Source: Pseudozyma flocculosa PF-1 (Eukaryota > Basidiomycota > Ustilaginomycetes > Ustilaginales > Ustilaginaceae). From it: a stretch of 64,000 nucleotides of DNA. A program made the translations under genes and the position numbers. Numbering within the stretch: the stretch's first letter is position 1; each line of letters opens with the position of its first letter. The stretch spans positions 347,950 through 411,949 of the forward strand of contig NW_006920871.1 in the NCBI RefSeq assembly GCF_000417875.1, given 5' to 3'. Below the pieces are notes generated by a model. The model saw only the letters and a list, made by a program, of their open reading frames with translations, searched no databases and was not told where the DNA came from. This document shows, in pieces, positions 22,484 to 35,067 of the stretch.

Positions 22484-24508
22484 TTATCCGTGGAAGTGGG
22501 ACTGGCGGTGCTTGCGCTTGTCGGCGTGGCCACGACGCTGGAGCTCGTCGTTGGCAGCAGCAGCGTCGCCGCCGCCAAACTGCTTGGAGAGGTCGCCAAA
22601 CACCTCGAGGAGCGAGCCGAGCGTCTGGTCCTGCATCTTCTTGGCGTCGGGCAGCGACGAAAACTTGGGCACGGGCACCTTGGACTTGGACTTGGACTTG
22701 GACTCGTCGTCGGATGACGGCTTGGTGGCCGTCGGCTTCTTGCCGCCGTTGGCCTTTCCGTCGTTGGGGCCGTGGCCCGCCGCGCCCTTCTGGAGCTGCT
22801 CGGGCTCAGAGATCCTGCCCCACTCGGAGTGGTAGCTCTTGGCCGGCACGTCAATCTTGAACAGGTGCGCCTCGGTCGTGAAGACGTACTCGTCCAGGTT
22901 GATGTCGTTGGGGTCGGCAAACGTCAGGTAGAGGTACTTGAGCGTCTCGGCGTAGAAAAACGACTGGCTGTTGTCGTACTGCTTGGGCGACGTCGAGTTG
23001 ACATTGACCAGCGCGGCGTAGGCGGCGGGCGCCTTGCAGTGCTTCTTGATGGCCTGCCACGCCGTCCACGCCAGCTCCTGCCACCGCTCGTCGCCCGTGG
23101 TGCGGTAGGCGTAGCTGTCGGTGCGAATCGGCGGAGGACGAGGGGGCAAGGGGAAGGAGGCAAGAAGCGACATGGTCTCTCGCGTCAGCACGTCGTCGCC
23201 GCACCATCGTAGCACCCATCGCCCAGCCGCAGCCGCCCGCCACGCGCATGCTCACAAGACGCTCTCGAGGACCTCGGGCCGGAGGATGTACTGCACCACC
23301 TCAAAGTCGAAGCCGTGCTTGCGGTAGAAGTCGGCGTCGTTGATCGTGATGCCCTGCCTGTTGCCGCCGGAGCCCACAAAGACGAAGCTCTCGGGGCCGA
23401 TACCACTGGGCGAAGACGTGTAGGTGTTGATGCAGCTCTCTGCGAGGGCGAGGCCGTAATCGTTGAAATCCGGGATGCCGAGCATCTTGGCGCCAAAGAT
23501 CCAGTTGCCCGGGGCAAAGCAGCCGAGGTGCGAGAAGCGGGGCAGCACGCCGCCGTTGGAGGCCGAGTAGTCGGTGAGGTAGGTCAGGTTGGCCGACGTG
23601 CCCTCGGCGCGCGTGATGAGGCTGCGGATCGAGCTCTTGACGGCGTTGATCCAGGCAGGGATCCAGGGCCCCGTGTCCTCGCCGAGCAGGTAGGCGTACT
23701 TGATCAGGTACTCAAAGTAGCTGTCCGATCCGCCGCCCCAGGTGACGTAGTCGCTGGTGGGCGAGTTGTCCTTGGGGTCGAGGTTCTGCCCGGGCAGGCC
23801 CGGGAAGACGGCGGGCGCGTTGAGGATGGCGCGCATGGCGCGCTCGGCGTGCTCGAGGTACTTTTTGTCGCCGCTGAAGCGGCTCAGGCGGTCAAACTCG
23901 ATGATGAGGGTGCCAGCCTCGGCGATGCTGGCGTCCTTGGTCGTGTCGGGGCGGCCGGTGGTGTTCCAGTTGATGAGGCTGTTGTAGGGCAGGTCGTTGC
24001 CGTCGACCCAGCCGGAGAGGAGGTGGTCGCCGATGACAATGGCCTGCTTGACGAGCTTCTTGTCCTTTTTGCCGCCGAGCTCGTAGGCCGAGAGGATGCC
24101 GCCGAGGTAGCGGATGTTGGTCTCGAACAGGGAGACGTCCTTGGTGATGGACTTTGAGAAGTCGACGCCCTTTACGTAGTTGGTGCCCTCCTGGAAGATG
24201 TCGTCGAGGCCCATGACGTGGGCGGTGCTGAGGGCGTCGACGATCGTGGCCCCCCAGCCGCCGTACGACGTGGCGCCCACCTTGGACTGCGGGCGCAGCT
24301 CGTCGAAGCCGAACGCGAAGCTGCGGTAGGCATTGTAGCTCGAGCTAAAGGCGCTCTTGATGTCGTCGGCGCGCTGCTTGGACTTGGCCGACTGGGTCAG
24401 TCCCGGCTTCTGGATCTGGGCGGCGTCGGCGGTGGTGCTGAGCAGGCAGGCGGTCGAGATGGCCGCGAGGCCCAGGTAGAGGAGCGTGAACGGGTGCGAA
24501 AGGATCAT
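22484..24508 (-). CDS. GH47 class I alpha-1,2-mannosidase, secreted form
   Basis: A 627-residue enzyme from two exons, 24508-23256 and 23114-22484, with a 141 bp intron (GTGAGC...CAG). The intron splits the conserved PEVLES-V|FYAYR motif exactly where the neighbouring GH47 reads PETIESVFYMWR, which fixes the junction. The N terminus is a signal peptide (MILSHPFTLLYLGLAAIST...). Family residues are Glu70 in GFDELRP, Asp262 in SDSYFEYL, Glu412 in RPEVLES and Thr498 in TTEAH. The sequence resembles secreted fungal mannosyl-oligosaccharide alpha-1,2-mannosidases. After residue about 510 it carries a low-complexity tail with alternating Ser-Lys (from a six-base repeat near 22680-22705) and a His/Lys-rich end. 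The ATG at 24508 is chosen because it opens the signal peptide, although the frame extends upstream. Confidence 0.92.
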
Positions 24509-26577
24509 GGTGCCGCGGCTGTCGCAGGAGCGCGACGACGGGGTGGACGGCGGCAAAGGGCGGCGGCGCTGGCGGCGGCCGAGGGAGGAGTGGTGTCGGG
24601 CCAACGTCGGCCTGGACAGAGATGCGACCCGGTCACGGAACCGTTGCGGGAGGGACAGGACAGAGGCGGCGAGGTGATGAGAAAGGGGGCGAAGACAATG
24701 ATGGGGGTCGACCACCATGCCGCCGCAGCGGTCACCGAGTATTTGTATGAACGGCCACCAGGCTCACAGTACGCACTACTGGAGGGGCACACAGTAGCAG
24801 CAGTCTACTAGAGTAGTAGCAACGGCGGGCATCCTACGGACGCGACGATTCCCCACCACACCGTCAAAGGGCCTCCGGTCTCGGGGCGCAGGGCGGCCAG
24901 AAACAAGTCAGCCGCCTCCTGTCTCTCCGTTGTGCATACGTACATACATACATCAATGGTGTATTCCTGTCCCTCGCCAGAGAAGTTGAGGCGGTCGCTG
25001 CTGCTGTGCTCAAACCGCACCTCCCTTGACTGTTCCCCCCTGGCTTAGCCTGCCGCCATTTACTACTGTGGGGAGGGTGAGTGGGTTGACTGCGCATGGA
25101 CCTCGGTCGATGCGAGCCCGTGTATTTGGGGTGCGTGTTGGCCTGGCCTGCTGGCGATCCTTGCTGACCTCTTCTACGGGCGTGGTTCCAGCCACTCTGT
25201 CAACAAGCTCAGGAACAAGAGCATGCTGAGGTGGGGCGTCGTACAGTACAGTCTTTGACGTTTTTTAAGTACCGAGTGTGTCGCCAAGACCATGAATTGA
25301 GGGTGAGGTCTATAGCAACACATCGCTGCGTCCTTGAGCAGTCGCTTGTACGCCTGCCAGGCAAGGGGAGTATGGGGATGTGCGCGTGTAGGGGACTGTA
25401 GCGAGGAGCTAGGCAAGGTGGCCAGCAGGTAGGGGAGCGAGGGCGTCGCATCTGCGCGCTCCGCGTCTTAGCTTCGCTTTGGCTTTGCTTGGCTTCACTG
25501 GTCGGTACACGGGCGCGACACGGCGTCCAGGCCGAGCGAACGCCAGACGAGCCCCGCCCCAGGTGTTTCATGCATGCATGCACGGAGACGATCCCCACCC
25601 TACCGCCTCTGTGGCCAGTCCTCGGGTATGCATCCGAAGGCGCGCGCGGCGCTTTCCATGTCTGGCTTCGGCGCGATGGCGATGGGACAGTAGCTCCAGC
25701 GGGCATGGCTCGACGAGGCCCACCTCGTCTCATTGTGAACAGCCGTACGTGTACCTGTGGGTGTGGGTGTGAGAGGCAGGCAGGACCAACAGGCAACCTG
25801 CTCCGCTTACACGAGTCCGGACGACGCAAGCAAGGTCGGTACAGTCTAAGATACGGTAGGTGCACCACGACCGGATCAACGGGCCCGAGAGCGAGGCCGA
25901 CACCGTCTCGTCTCGTCTCGTCTCGTCTCATCTCGTCAAGCCAGCTTCTGTCGTTTGAGTTCACTGCTTGGGTGGACGAGATCGTCGAATTGATCGACGA
26001 GGACAAGCACGTACGTACTCTGTTCGCCATCGCCCATTGTTCGGCCGGAGGTGGGGGCGGTGCGACGGATGGATCGGATCGCCGTGAACGAGCCTAAACC
26101 CGTCTCATCGGCCTTCTCTTGCCCCCAACCCCACCCGTCCAGCCTCGGACGGACCCGCTCCCCGACGACATGACATGACATGCTAAAGCAAGCATGACTT
26201 AGTGCCGAGCTTGACAATCACGCCCCAACACCCACCCCACTCGGCACCTTGCTTCCTTGTGGTCCAGCGCTTCAGGCGACGGGCACGCACGCTGGCGGAC
26301 AGTAGAGAGTCACGTACGATGGACTGTACGTACGCACCATGGGCTGACATTGTGCAAGAGCGCCTACGAAGCGGGACTAGAAGGATGCAGAGGGATGCCA
26401 ACGGCGACATGGGAGCCCGTGAAGTCAGAGGGCCCGGCCCGGGGGGCTGCAGGAGGGACGACGTCTATCGGATCCGAAATCGGACTCCGCGGGAGCAGCG
26501 ACGAGCCTCGCTGGCCGCGTCCACCACTGCCACCTCTGCTGCCGCCCGCCCACTCTTGAGCGACTCCGGAAGCGACC
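24509..26577. other. 2.1 kb intergenic region
   Basis: It lies between the secreted GH47 gene and the GH51 gene. No recognisable coding sequence. It contains several TACGTA palindromes (around 24935, 26008 and 26312) and a (GTCTC)5 microsatellite at 25905-25929. Confidence 0.5.
25905..25929. repeat. (GTCTC)5 microsatellite
   Basis: Five perfect pentanucleotide units followed by a degenerate sixth, in non-coding DNA between two glycosidase genes. Confidence 0.95.
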
Positions 26578-29123
26578 TCACTGAACCGCGACGGCGTTCA
26601 TCGAGTAAGGCTGGAGCGTGACGGTGACGGTGCGGCCGCGCACGTGGGACGCGTCGACAATCTTGCGGCCGGCCTCGACATTGTACGGGCTGTCGAGGGT
26701 GTTGCTCGCCTGCGGGTTCTTGCCCGTCACAATGTACTGCTCGGCCCGCTGCACGTCCTTGGGGAACGTGATGTCGATCAGCTTGGGCTGCGCGTCGTAG
26801 TTGATCAGCTTGGCAATCACCCGCCCCTCGTTGTCGCTGCCGGCGCTAAAGTAGACCAGGTTGTCCTCGAGCACGTCCTTGGCCGCCGAGCCGGCGCCGC
26901 CCGACGACGACGACGATGACGACGACGACGATGCCGCCGAAGCCACCTTGACGGCGTGGACCTGGTCGATGTGGTAGCGGCCAAACGCCTGCTGCACCAG
27001 GTACGACGACGACTTGACCACCTTGGACGGGTCAAAGATGAGCTGGCCGGGCGTCGACTGGTCCTCGCGGGGGTCGGCGTGGGCGGCCATCTGGGGCGCG
27101 TAGGCCGCCTTGGCGCAGATGTCGGCGTTACGCTCCAGGCCCAGCAGGAAGACGCCCTCGGCCAGCGAGCTCTGCAGCGTCGTGTACTCGAGCCGGCTCG
27201 AGCCGGACCACGGGTTGTCGTCGTCGGTGAGGCCCGAGTTGATGACGGCAAACTCGAGGTTGTAGTAGATGGTGCCGTTGCGCTCGTAGCCGTCGTACTG
27301 GTGGTAGGCGCCGATAAAGTCGTTGGGCACGCCGTACTTGGGGTCGTTGAGCGTGTCGAGGTTGTTCATGTGGCCCTTGGCCACCTTGACCGGCGCGGTG
27401 GCGATGATGTCAAACATGGGGTACCGGCTCCCGCTGCTAAAGAACTGCTTCTTGATGCCCGCCTCCATCATGCCGTAGCGCTCGTCGTACTTCATGCCGG
27501 CCGTGATGCCGCTCTCATTGCCGACGAGCACCGCGCTGACCTGGTACGGCTCCTTGGGGCCACCGGCCTTGACGCGCATCTCGGCAAACTCGCCGTCGGC
27601 GTCGAGCAGGAAGCGGAGGAAGTTCACCTGGTCCTCGACGATGGCGGCCATCTCGGACAAGTCGACGATCTTGTCGCCGTTGTAGGTGCCGTCAAACAGG
27701 CCGACGATGATCTTGGCGCCCAGGCGGGTGATGAAGTTGTAGGCCTCGACGACGCCAAAGTGCTCCGTGTTCCAGCCGGCCCAGTTGCCTGCGCGGCCCG
27801 GGCGGTAGCGGTCGGGGCCGATGGTGTTGTTCCAGCGGAAGCGGCTGAGGGGGCTGAAGCCGCTCAGGTCGTTGCCGCCGGGCGTGCGGACGGCGCGCGG
27901 GCGGAAGTCGAGCAGCGCCTGGGCGCCATCCTGGCGGATGGTGGTGTCCTTCCAGGTGGGCGGGAAGAGGCTGACGAGGTTGACCTGGATCGCCGGCAGC
28001 GGGCCCTTGCGCGCGTCAAAGAGGATGGCGAAGACGTTGTGCAGGTCCGGCGCCTCCTCGGAAACGGTAAACGTGTAGTTGACCTGCTTCCACTCGGGAC
28101 CGACCTGGACGCGGTCGACGGCGCCGCCGAACTGCTTGGCCACCTGGAAGTCGTACAGGCCGTACTGCAGGTCGACGGTGGTCTGCTTGTCTGCGCGCAT
28201 GAACCACGAGGCGCGGTACGTCGTTCCGGAGCGGACGGGGATGCCCCAGAAGCCGCGGTTCTTGAGGCCGATGTAGCCCTTGTAGGCGCTGTTGTCGGTA
28301 GTGACGGTGGTGTCGAGCGTCAGCCTGACCGAGGCCGGCAGGGCGTGCGAGAGCGGGTTGTCCTTGATGAGGTCCATCTTGGTCTGCCCGACAATGTTCC
28401 AGCCGACGGTCGAGCCTGTGCCGAGCGCGTCGCTCTTGGGGCGCGTGAACTCGGCGTCCTTGGCCGTCTGGAAAGCCGTGTTGTAGATGAGCTCGGCAAA
28501 CAGGCCAGTGTCGCCGTAGTTGAGGTTGGTCTCGATGAAGGTGTCCATCTCAAAGCGGGAGTGGTACTTGACCTGGTCCAGCACCTCGAGCGCGAGGCGG
28601 CTCTGGGCGTCGCCCGTCGACACCGTCTTGCCCTGTCCCGAAGCGAGCTGCTTGGCGCTGGCGTCGGCGGTCGCATCCGCCTTCTGAGGGGTGGCATTGC
28701 CGTCCTTGCTCTTGTCGTCGATCGGACGAGCGAACTTGGCGTTGCGGTTGGCCTGCGCAGGATCGACCTTGGCTTTGCCGCCGTCGTTGCCGCTGCCCTT
28801 GCCGCCATCGCCAAGGTTGGCTGTTTTAGCGCCCGGATCGCTGGGCGAGGTGTTGTCATCGTCGCCATCGCGTCGGAGCAGAGCGGGCTGTCCAAACGAA
28901 CGACGGTGCACCTTGACGTGGCCCTCCGCTGTCAGACGTCGCCGCAGTGTGTGAGAAAGGGGGTTGCGCTAATGATCAGCCGATGTGAGCCCGCACGGCG
29001 CAACCAGGACCGACGGCGGATCGACTCACGCTTGGCGACAGAGAAGGCGTCGGCACCGTCCAGAAGTGCCACGGTGGCGAAAGCCAGCAGCAGGCTGCAC
29101 AGCAGCAGCTTGGCGGCCCTCAT
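26578..29123 (-). CDS. Secreted GH51 alpha-L-arabinofuranosidase
   Basis: An 814-residue enzyme that should release terminal alpha-L-arabinofuranose from arabinan or arabinoxylan outside the cell. There are two exons, 29123-29030 and 28928-26578, with a 101 bp intron (GTGAGT...CAG). Exon 1 (94 nt) encodes only the signal peptide (MRAAKLLLCSLLLAFATVALLDG...). A Lys/Asp/Gly-rich linker follows, then an N-terminal beta domain with FRPRAVRTPGGND, and the (beta/alpha)8 domain with the acid/base Glu503 in VGNES and the likely nucleophile Glu590 in NLEFAV. A Ser-rich insert (ten consecutive Ser) interrupts the C-terminal beta-sandwich, a slippage-prone loop. The main open frame begins with a GTG codon rather than ATG, so the upstream exon is required. 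A TATA-like box lies 240 bp upstream. Confidence 0.93.
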
Positions 29124-29935
29124 GTCGTCGGAGCTTGTGGGAACGGCCGAAAAGGAACGGGATCGGGGGGATGAGGGGTTGAGAGGTAAGAGAGAGCGGT
29201 AGGATGGCGGTCTGCTCGTCGAGAGCCAGGTGTGGTGCTGTGAATTAGCGGGACGGAGTGTGGGGAGGGGAGCGAGTCACGTGGGAGGGGACGGTAGGAA
29301 AGAGAGTGAGGGGAGGGGATAGATGCTGACGAAGGGGAAAGGGCAAGCCGCTCGGTCTGACCCTTTATACTGCAGATACGCCCCGTCCCGACTCGACGGC
29401 AGCCTGCCTCGCGGCCGACAGGATCGAGAAGGTGGGCTCGCAACCAGCTCATTTGAGCCCAGAGGGGCTCGACGCTCGCCGCACGCCACAGGTTGGTGGG
29501 TGAGTGATGGAAGTGGGTCGCTTTCGCCCCGACTGCGCTTTGTGGGCAGGGCTCGAGGCCAGCAAGGCCTGCGCGCCCACATCAGGCCGCGATGCACGAC
29601 AACGGGGGACGGGACTTGCACCGAGTCGCGCTGTGACAGCTGACGCTACCAGAATCGCGTTAGCGCAGGATGGCAACGAGGTGGGGGTTGTCGGAGCCAG
29701 CGATGGGCGGACAGGATGGCTGCTCTGGCGTGGCGAGGGAGCGAGAGTGGTTGGACTGCCAAGGACCGCCTACGACGACGGCGTACAATACCTGCCTCAG
29801 TCGCAGAACCCACCTCGTTCCGTCCTCGACTGCTGCCTCGCCATCGCTGTATCAATCGCGACGCTACCTGGATCGCAGCGTCGGCAAGGTGGGCGTGTTG
29901 ACGTGCAACTCGCGCCCACCTGCTTTTCTTCACCC
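29124..29935. other. Promoter of the GH51 gene / 3' end of TF2
   Basis: An 812 bp spacer between two minus-strand genes. It is CT-rich on the coding strand near 29160-29340 and has a TATA-like box at 29363-29369. No coding signal. Confidence 0.55.
29363..29369 (-). promoter_or_regulatory. TATA-like box of the GH51 gene
   Basis: TATAAAG on the minus strand, 240 bp upstream of the arabinofuranosidase start codon, with a CT-rich stretch in between, as in many well-expressed fungal genes. Confidence 0.5.
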
Positions 29936-32900
29936 TCAGAATCCATTCTCCTGAAACTCGACGAGGTTGCTGCCGAGCGTGCCGTCGAAGAGCCTCCAGA
30001 CGTCCGGCATCGACTCGAGCGCAGGCAGGATTTGGGAGAGCTGCTGCTCCGAGACCATGCCGAAGTCCATCATCGCAGTGGGCTGCAGCGGGCGCGTCCC
30101 GTGCGAACCCGGAGGCTCGTGTGGCCCGAGGTGAGGAGCGCCATGCTCTGACGGTTGCCCTGGCTGGGCAGCCACGGGGCGCAAGCCCGTATCGAGAGCG
30201 CCTGCGGAAGCTTCGATGCCTCGACGTGCCGACGGGTCTCCGCCGTTGGAGAATAGTTGATGTGGACTCATGGCCGTGGTGGTAGCGACGGACGAGGGCG
30301 AGGCATCCAGCAGATCGGGCCCGTTCGCAATGCTGCTGCCGCCGTAGAACGCGAATGGCTCGGCTGCCCCGTCAATCGACCGCGAGTTGAAGAGGTCGGT
30401 GTACTCGTTCTGCATCGTTGACGGAAACGGCGAGAGGCCCTTGAGGAACGAGTTGTGGCTCGTGGCATCGCCAGCGAGCGGGTTGAGTCCCGACGAGCCG
30501 AAGCCGTATGATTGACCGAACCGGGCCGCCACGGTCGACGGACCCGCATCAGCTGTCGTCGAGCGCCTCTGTCTGCGGGCTTGCTGTGGCCATGGAAGCT
30601 GTCCACGGGCGGTCCGCCGATCGTCGTGGGACGAGAGTGACCCGGGATGGTTGCCGTTGGCGTTGTTGGTGGGGCTGAAGGGCAGGAACGGCGCGCGGAG
30701 ATGAGATTCCGTTCCGGCCACGCCATCGCTGACATTGCCCTTCGCACGTTTGTTCGGCGTACCGGCTGCCCTCCCCTCCTCCGCCTCCCCATCGGCGGGG
30801 CGATCCGGCCCTTTGCGCTTGCCTTCCCGACCCCTCTTATCGTCCCACCTCTTGGCCTCGTCGAGCAGGCCAATCAGCAGCTGACAGCCCCTTTGCGCGA
30901 TGGCGCTCTTGGCGGTGAACGAGGATAGCGCATGGAGCGCCCTCTTGACCTCGTCCCGCCGGGCGCGCTTCCGCTCCTCGGCCGCACCCTCGTCGTTGTG
31001 GGCTTCGCAGCTGGTCTTGCAGGCCCGCAGCATGTCGAGCGCGAGGATTGTGGCGGCCGCGACGGCATGATAGGGGATCGTCCACAGCGCCCCTCCGTGG
31101 GCGCTGGAACGCAGATCGAGCCGGTCGCCCTCGGAGGGCCCCATGCCGAGCCCACGCTCGAGCTGCTGCAGGATGGCGCGCGCCGTCTCGATCGATGCGT
31201 CGTGCGACAGCTGGCGGTCCGCCGCCGAGATCCTGCGCGACAGAAAGGCCCGGTGCATGACAATGATCTTGTGGTGGACTGAGATGAAGAGGTAGTGCTG
31301 CATGACGGTGGCATACGCAGGTAGAGGGCTTTCGTCGCCATAGTACGGGCGCGACGTGCGGAGGCACGAGGTCGTGAACTTGTCCGTCACCTCGCGCAGA
31401 CGCCGCTCGTGGTGCTGCACGAGCGAGAAGTCGCTGATCGGATGGTCACGACAGCAGATGAGAGTGTGGCGGTCAGAGCATCGATGGAAAGAAGATCAGC
31501 ATTGCTTCATCCTCGGACCCTCCTGTCGAGACTCGAAGAGACGTCCGCTGTACTCACACCGTACCCTGCGACCGGTTGAGATCCTGGAAGAAGTCGCACA
31601 CGATCTTTGCCACGTGGCAGGTATACCGCTGCTTGCTGGTGGAGCGTTCGATTCGGTGGGGGTGAGCGTGATCGGGAGAACCGGTCAGTATCCGCCGCTC
31701 GGCAGCGCCGCGGTCCGCTGCCGCCGGGACACTCACGAAGCCACGGTCAGCTCGCTGACATCGCGGTTGACCAGCTTGCCGTGCTCAAGATCCTCGTCGG
31801 AGCAGTTGTGGGGTAGCGGCGTGTCGTACTGGCCCTCGAAGATCGAGAAGCAGCCGCGGTAGGGGATGGCAAAGTAGTCTTGCTGCGTAAACGCCCACCA
31901 GACCCGCTTGCCCACCTCGAGATCGACGATGCGCTTCTTCCATGCCGCAAAGTGCCGCTCGCTCTCGCCCTTGACCCTGCACGAGGCGCCGCGAGCGCAT
32001 TCGCCAGCGTTCCTGGTGTCGCCGTCCGAGCCGTGTGGGCCGTCTTGCCGCTCCCTTGCCAGCAAGCGGCTGCGCTTCGCCATGGACTCCTCGAGGATGC
32101 GGGCCGGACGTCCCAAGGCGTGAAGATTCAGCGTCTGGCCGGTCTTGATTCCGATGGCCAGGAGCGAGGTGAGGAGGTCGCTGCCGCAGATGTTGTGGCC
32201 GGCCACGCAGAGGATGGCGATTGTCTGGCAGCAGTAGACCGACGGCCGGACGAGGTACTCGGCCAGCGAGAGCGCCTCCATGCCCATGTTGAGCAGGGTG
32301 GATGCGAGCTGGCCTTGTCGCTCTGAGAGGGGCGAAGAGGGGTGAGGTCGGAGGAGTTGTCAGACGATGTGTCCGATCCAGGCTGTCTGCAGATCGACAG
32401 GATCGGCGGCGACAGCTGCAAGCACTCACCTCCGCTCTCGACGCCGCACTCGCGGCATTCGTCGGCCGACATCTGGTGGATCGCTATGCTGCAGACCACG
32501 AAAAAGAGCGACAGCCAAGCCGGGTCGATGACGGACCATGCCTCCTTGGCCAGTTCTGCGACCTTTCCTCCTTGAGATTCGTGGTCGTCGCCGCTGTCGT
32601 CGAGCACGATGTCCAGGAAGGCGTCGACTTCGCGTTCAAAGGTCGGGAAGTGGACGCAACAATGCTGCCACGCGCCAATATCCCTAGCCATCTTGACGAT
32701 GGCGCGTATCGACGCCGGCGAGAGAGCAAAGCTGGCCATGCTGTCCGGCAGAGTTCGAGTCGTTGGATGAGCCGCGATGTTCGACGGCAAGAGGCCGCCT
32801 CCGAGCCGCCTAAAGACGGCATCGAGCCTGATCTGCAACGGCTCAGAGAGGTCTACTGCATAGGGCAGCCGCAGGCGCAGCCGGTCGAGCCGGTCCGTCG

Positions 32901-34227
32901 ATGCGGCGTCGCGGCCCTCGTCTTGGACATCCCGATGGGCGGAAGGCGAGGTGCGTGGTCGCATCTCGTCTGCCATGCCATCGTCGTGCGCCGACTGCGC
33001 CTGGCGAGGAGCCATCGCGAGTTCAGGGGAAGGCTCGCCATCGCTGCCGACCTGCACCTCTGCTTCGGCCCCCGTGGCGATGATCCCATGCCTCCGATCC
33101 TTTCCAAGCGCGAAGAACTCGAGCGCAGTGGCGGCGTCCTCGGCGGCCAGCTCGGCGTTCCGGTTCTCTCGCCACGCCTCGACCTCTTCGTCCGAAAGTC
33201 GCCGCTGCGCTGCGGATCCCGGCGATCGCACGTGTGCGTGATCCAGACCGTGCCGGTCGGCTTCATCGTCGTAGGACTGAAGTGGTCCACGCGAACCGTC
33301 CAAGTGCACGCCATCGGATGAAGCGGCGCCAATTCTCGATGCTCTTCGAGAGTTGGGAGGAGAGCTCTCGCGGTCTGATGTCGGAATCCCCGCGCCGGGC
33401 CGTCTTTGTGACGGCGAGCGATTGCCATAGTGCAGCGCCTCGCCATCGCCTGTACTGCGATCGAGTGGAAGCTGGGCCCGGCTCCTTTCCCAGCTGCTAC
33501 GCCGTTCACCAAGCAGCGAAATGACCTCCTCGACATCCTGGATGCGGGCGTGCAGGTCGCCCGCGGAAGCGTCCCGGGCCTCGAGTGCGCCCAGCCTGGC
33601 CTCGATGCGATCAAGCTGCTTGCGTATCCGCTCCAAGGGGCCGGCCGAGGGTAGAGCGTGCGATGGACTTGGCGAACGCGGGTCGGCGTCTGCACGGGGG
33701 GCGAAGTATGGGTCCGGTGGTGAGCCGTGCCAGGCAGTGGAGGCTGCCGCGGCTGATTTGACCAGGCCTCCGCGTCGATCCGAGGCTGCTCCGGCGGCAG
33801 AAGTGGCATCGCTGGATGTGCGGGACGGCTTACGGCGCCGAACGCTGCCGCTCGCCTCGCCGTCGGTGTGGACGATGGAATCATGGTAGGAGCCGGAGGC
33901 GTGCTGCGCCAGTGGGGTGCTCGTCGCTGCGGAAGAGGAGGCGAGAGGTGAGGGGCCGAAGGGTTCCGCCTTTGGTGTGCTGTGCGGTGGGCGGGCCTGC
34001 GGGGTCTGTGGTCCAGCGGCCACGACGGGTGCGCTTCCCTCGAGATGGCATCGTTCGGGACAGCCTCGCTTGATGCACGAGGCGCAGGGGATCTGCTTGT
34101 CGCACTTGATCTTGCGCCTGGCGCATTCGGTGCAGCTCCACGAGGGGCGCTGGCTGCGCTTGTACGGGAGCAGGAAGGGGTGCGCCGACGGGCTGGTCGA
34201 GTGCGGCTGCTGTCGCTGTTGCTGCGT

Positions 34228-34259
<32 letters not shown>

Positions 34260-34377
34260 CTCGGGATGGCGGAGGTGTTGGTGCTGGTGGTGAGCGGGAG
34301 TCGTGATGAGCCTGATGATGGTAGAGATGCTGGTGGCCGCTTTCCGGCGAGGCAGCCACCGGTCGAGGGACGTCCAT
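29936..34377 (-). CDS. Zn2Cys6 fungal transcription factor (TF2), four exons
   Basis: A 1369-residue nuclear regulator assembled from exons 34377-32430, 32322-31737, 31635-31558 and 31433-29936; introns are 107, 101 and 124 bp, each starting GTGAGT, and the phases close exactly. The N terminus is His/Pro/Thr-rich with a run of Thr from a (GTC)n repeat near 34220-34250. The zinc cluster has Cys82, 85, 92, 98, 101 and 110 (CX2CX6CX5CX2CX8C, with an extra Cys106). The fungal-specific transcription factor homology region starts near 550 and continues across exons 2 and 3 into exon 4. The last 350 residues are Ser/Pro/Gly-rich. The start is the ATG at 34377 (MDVPRPVAAS); the three codons before it follow a TTG. 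It lies directly upstream of the GH51 gene on the same strand, so a role in regulating it is possible but unproven. Confidence 0.85.
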
Positions 34378-35067
34378 CCTGGCCAAGGCGGAGGCCGGAG
34401 CCTCTTTGGGCGAAGCAGCGTGGCGCGCCGTTACCAGCGTTGGGTGAGGTCGTCAAAGCATGGGCTGGCGCGGAACGTCTATTGCTAGTGTTGGCCAAGA
34501 TCAAGCCATGGTGACCGCAGGTCGATGTTGTTGGTCTGCCTGTTGAGCAGCGGGCCAGCGAGCGAGGGAGGTGAGGCAGCGGAGAGGTGGTGAGGAGAAA
34601 AAAAGAAAGGAAGCTTGGTCGAGGCTCGCGCACGGCCGCCCGCCCGGCTGGCTGCTCCACCTTGACTCGTGGCGCCATCAGGCAGGCCGGCCAAACCCTG
34701 CCCGAGCTGCATTGCGGGGAAGCGTGCACCGGCAGCAAGAGCGGCCTTATCGCGCAAACGCACCGCACCGCTGCACTTCCTTATCTCGGGCAAACGGGGG
34801 CGGCTGAAAATTACGACCGAAAATCCATACGCGTGAAATCCCAAGGCAGAGGTCGAGCTCAGCCACGCCTGGCCACGCCACGCCGCGCTGCGCAAGCCAG
34901 CCATCGACTGCTTGCTTCTGGCGTCCATTGATTCCCGCTCTGGTGGCGTCGCAGCGGTACGTATCGAGGCAACAAAGTGACAGGAGAGGCTAGGCAGGGA
35001 CGTGTCCGACACAGAGCCCAGTAGTGTTGCTCCCAGGCCAGCGGCCATCGTCCTTCGCTCATCTCAG
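34378..35067. other. Promoter of TF2 / 3' end of TRS85
   Basis: A 690 bp spacer between two minus-strand genes. No coding signal or clear TATA box; short CT-rich patches lie on the TF2 coding strand. Confidence 0.5.

Noticed and set aside
25209..26030. 273-codon minus-strand frame between GH47 and GH51 genes
   Set aside because: It includes a translated (GTCTC)n repeat and frequent Arg/Ser/Pro, with no domain or conserved pattern.
26956..29202. 748-codon open frame antisense to the GH51 gene
   Set aside because: It has no recognisable domain and is explained by the codon bias of the arabinofuranosidase.
14945..34377. Secondary-metabolite gene cluster (oxidoreductase plus regulators)
   Set aside because: No polyketide synthase, peptide synthetase, terpene cyclase, P450 or transporter is present; an NmrA-like protein and a regulator alone are not enough.
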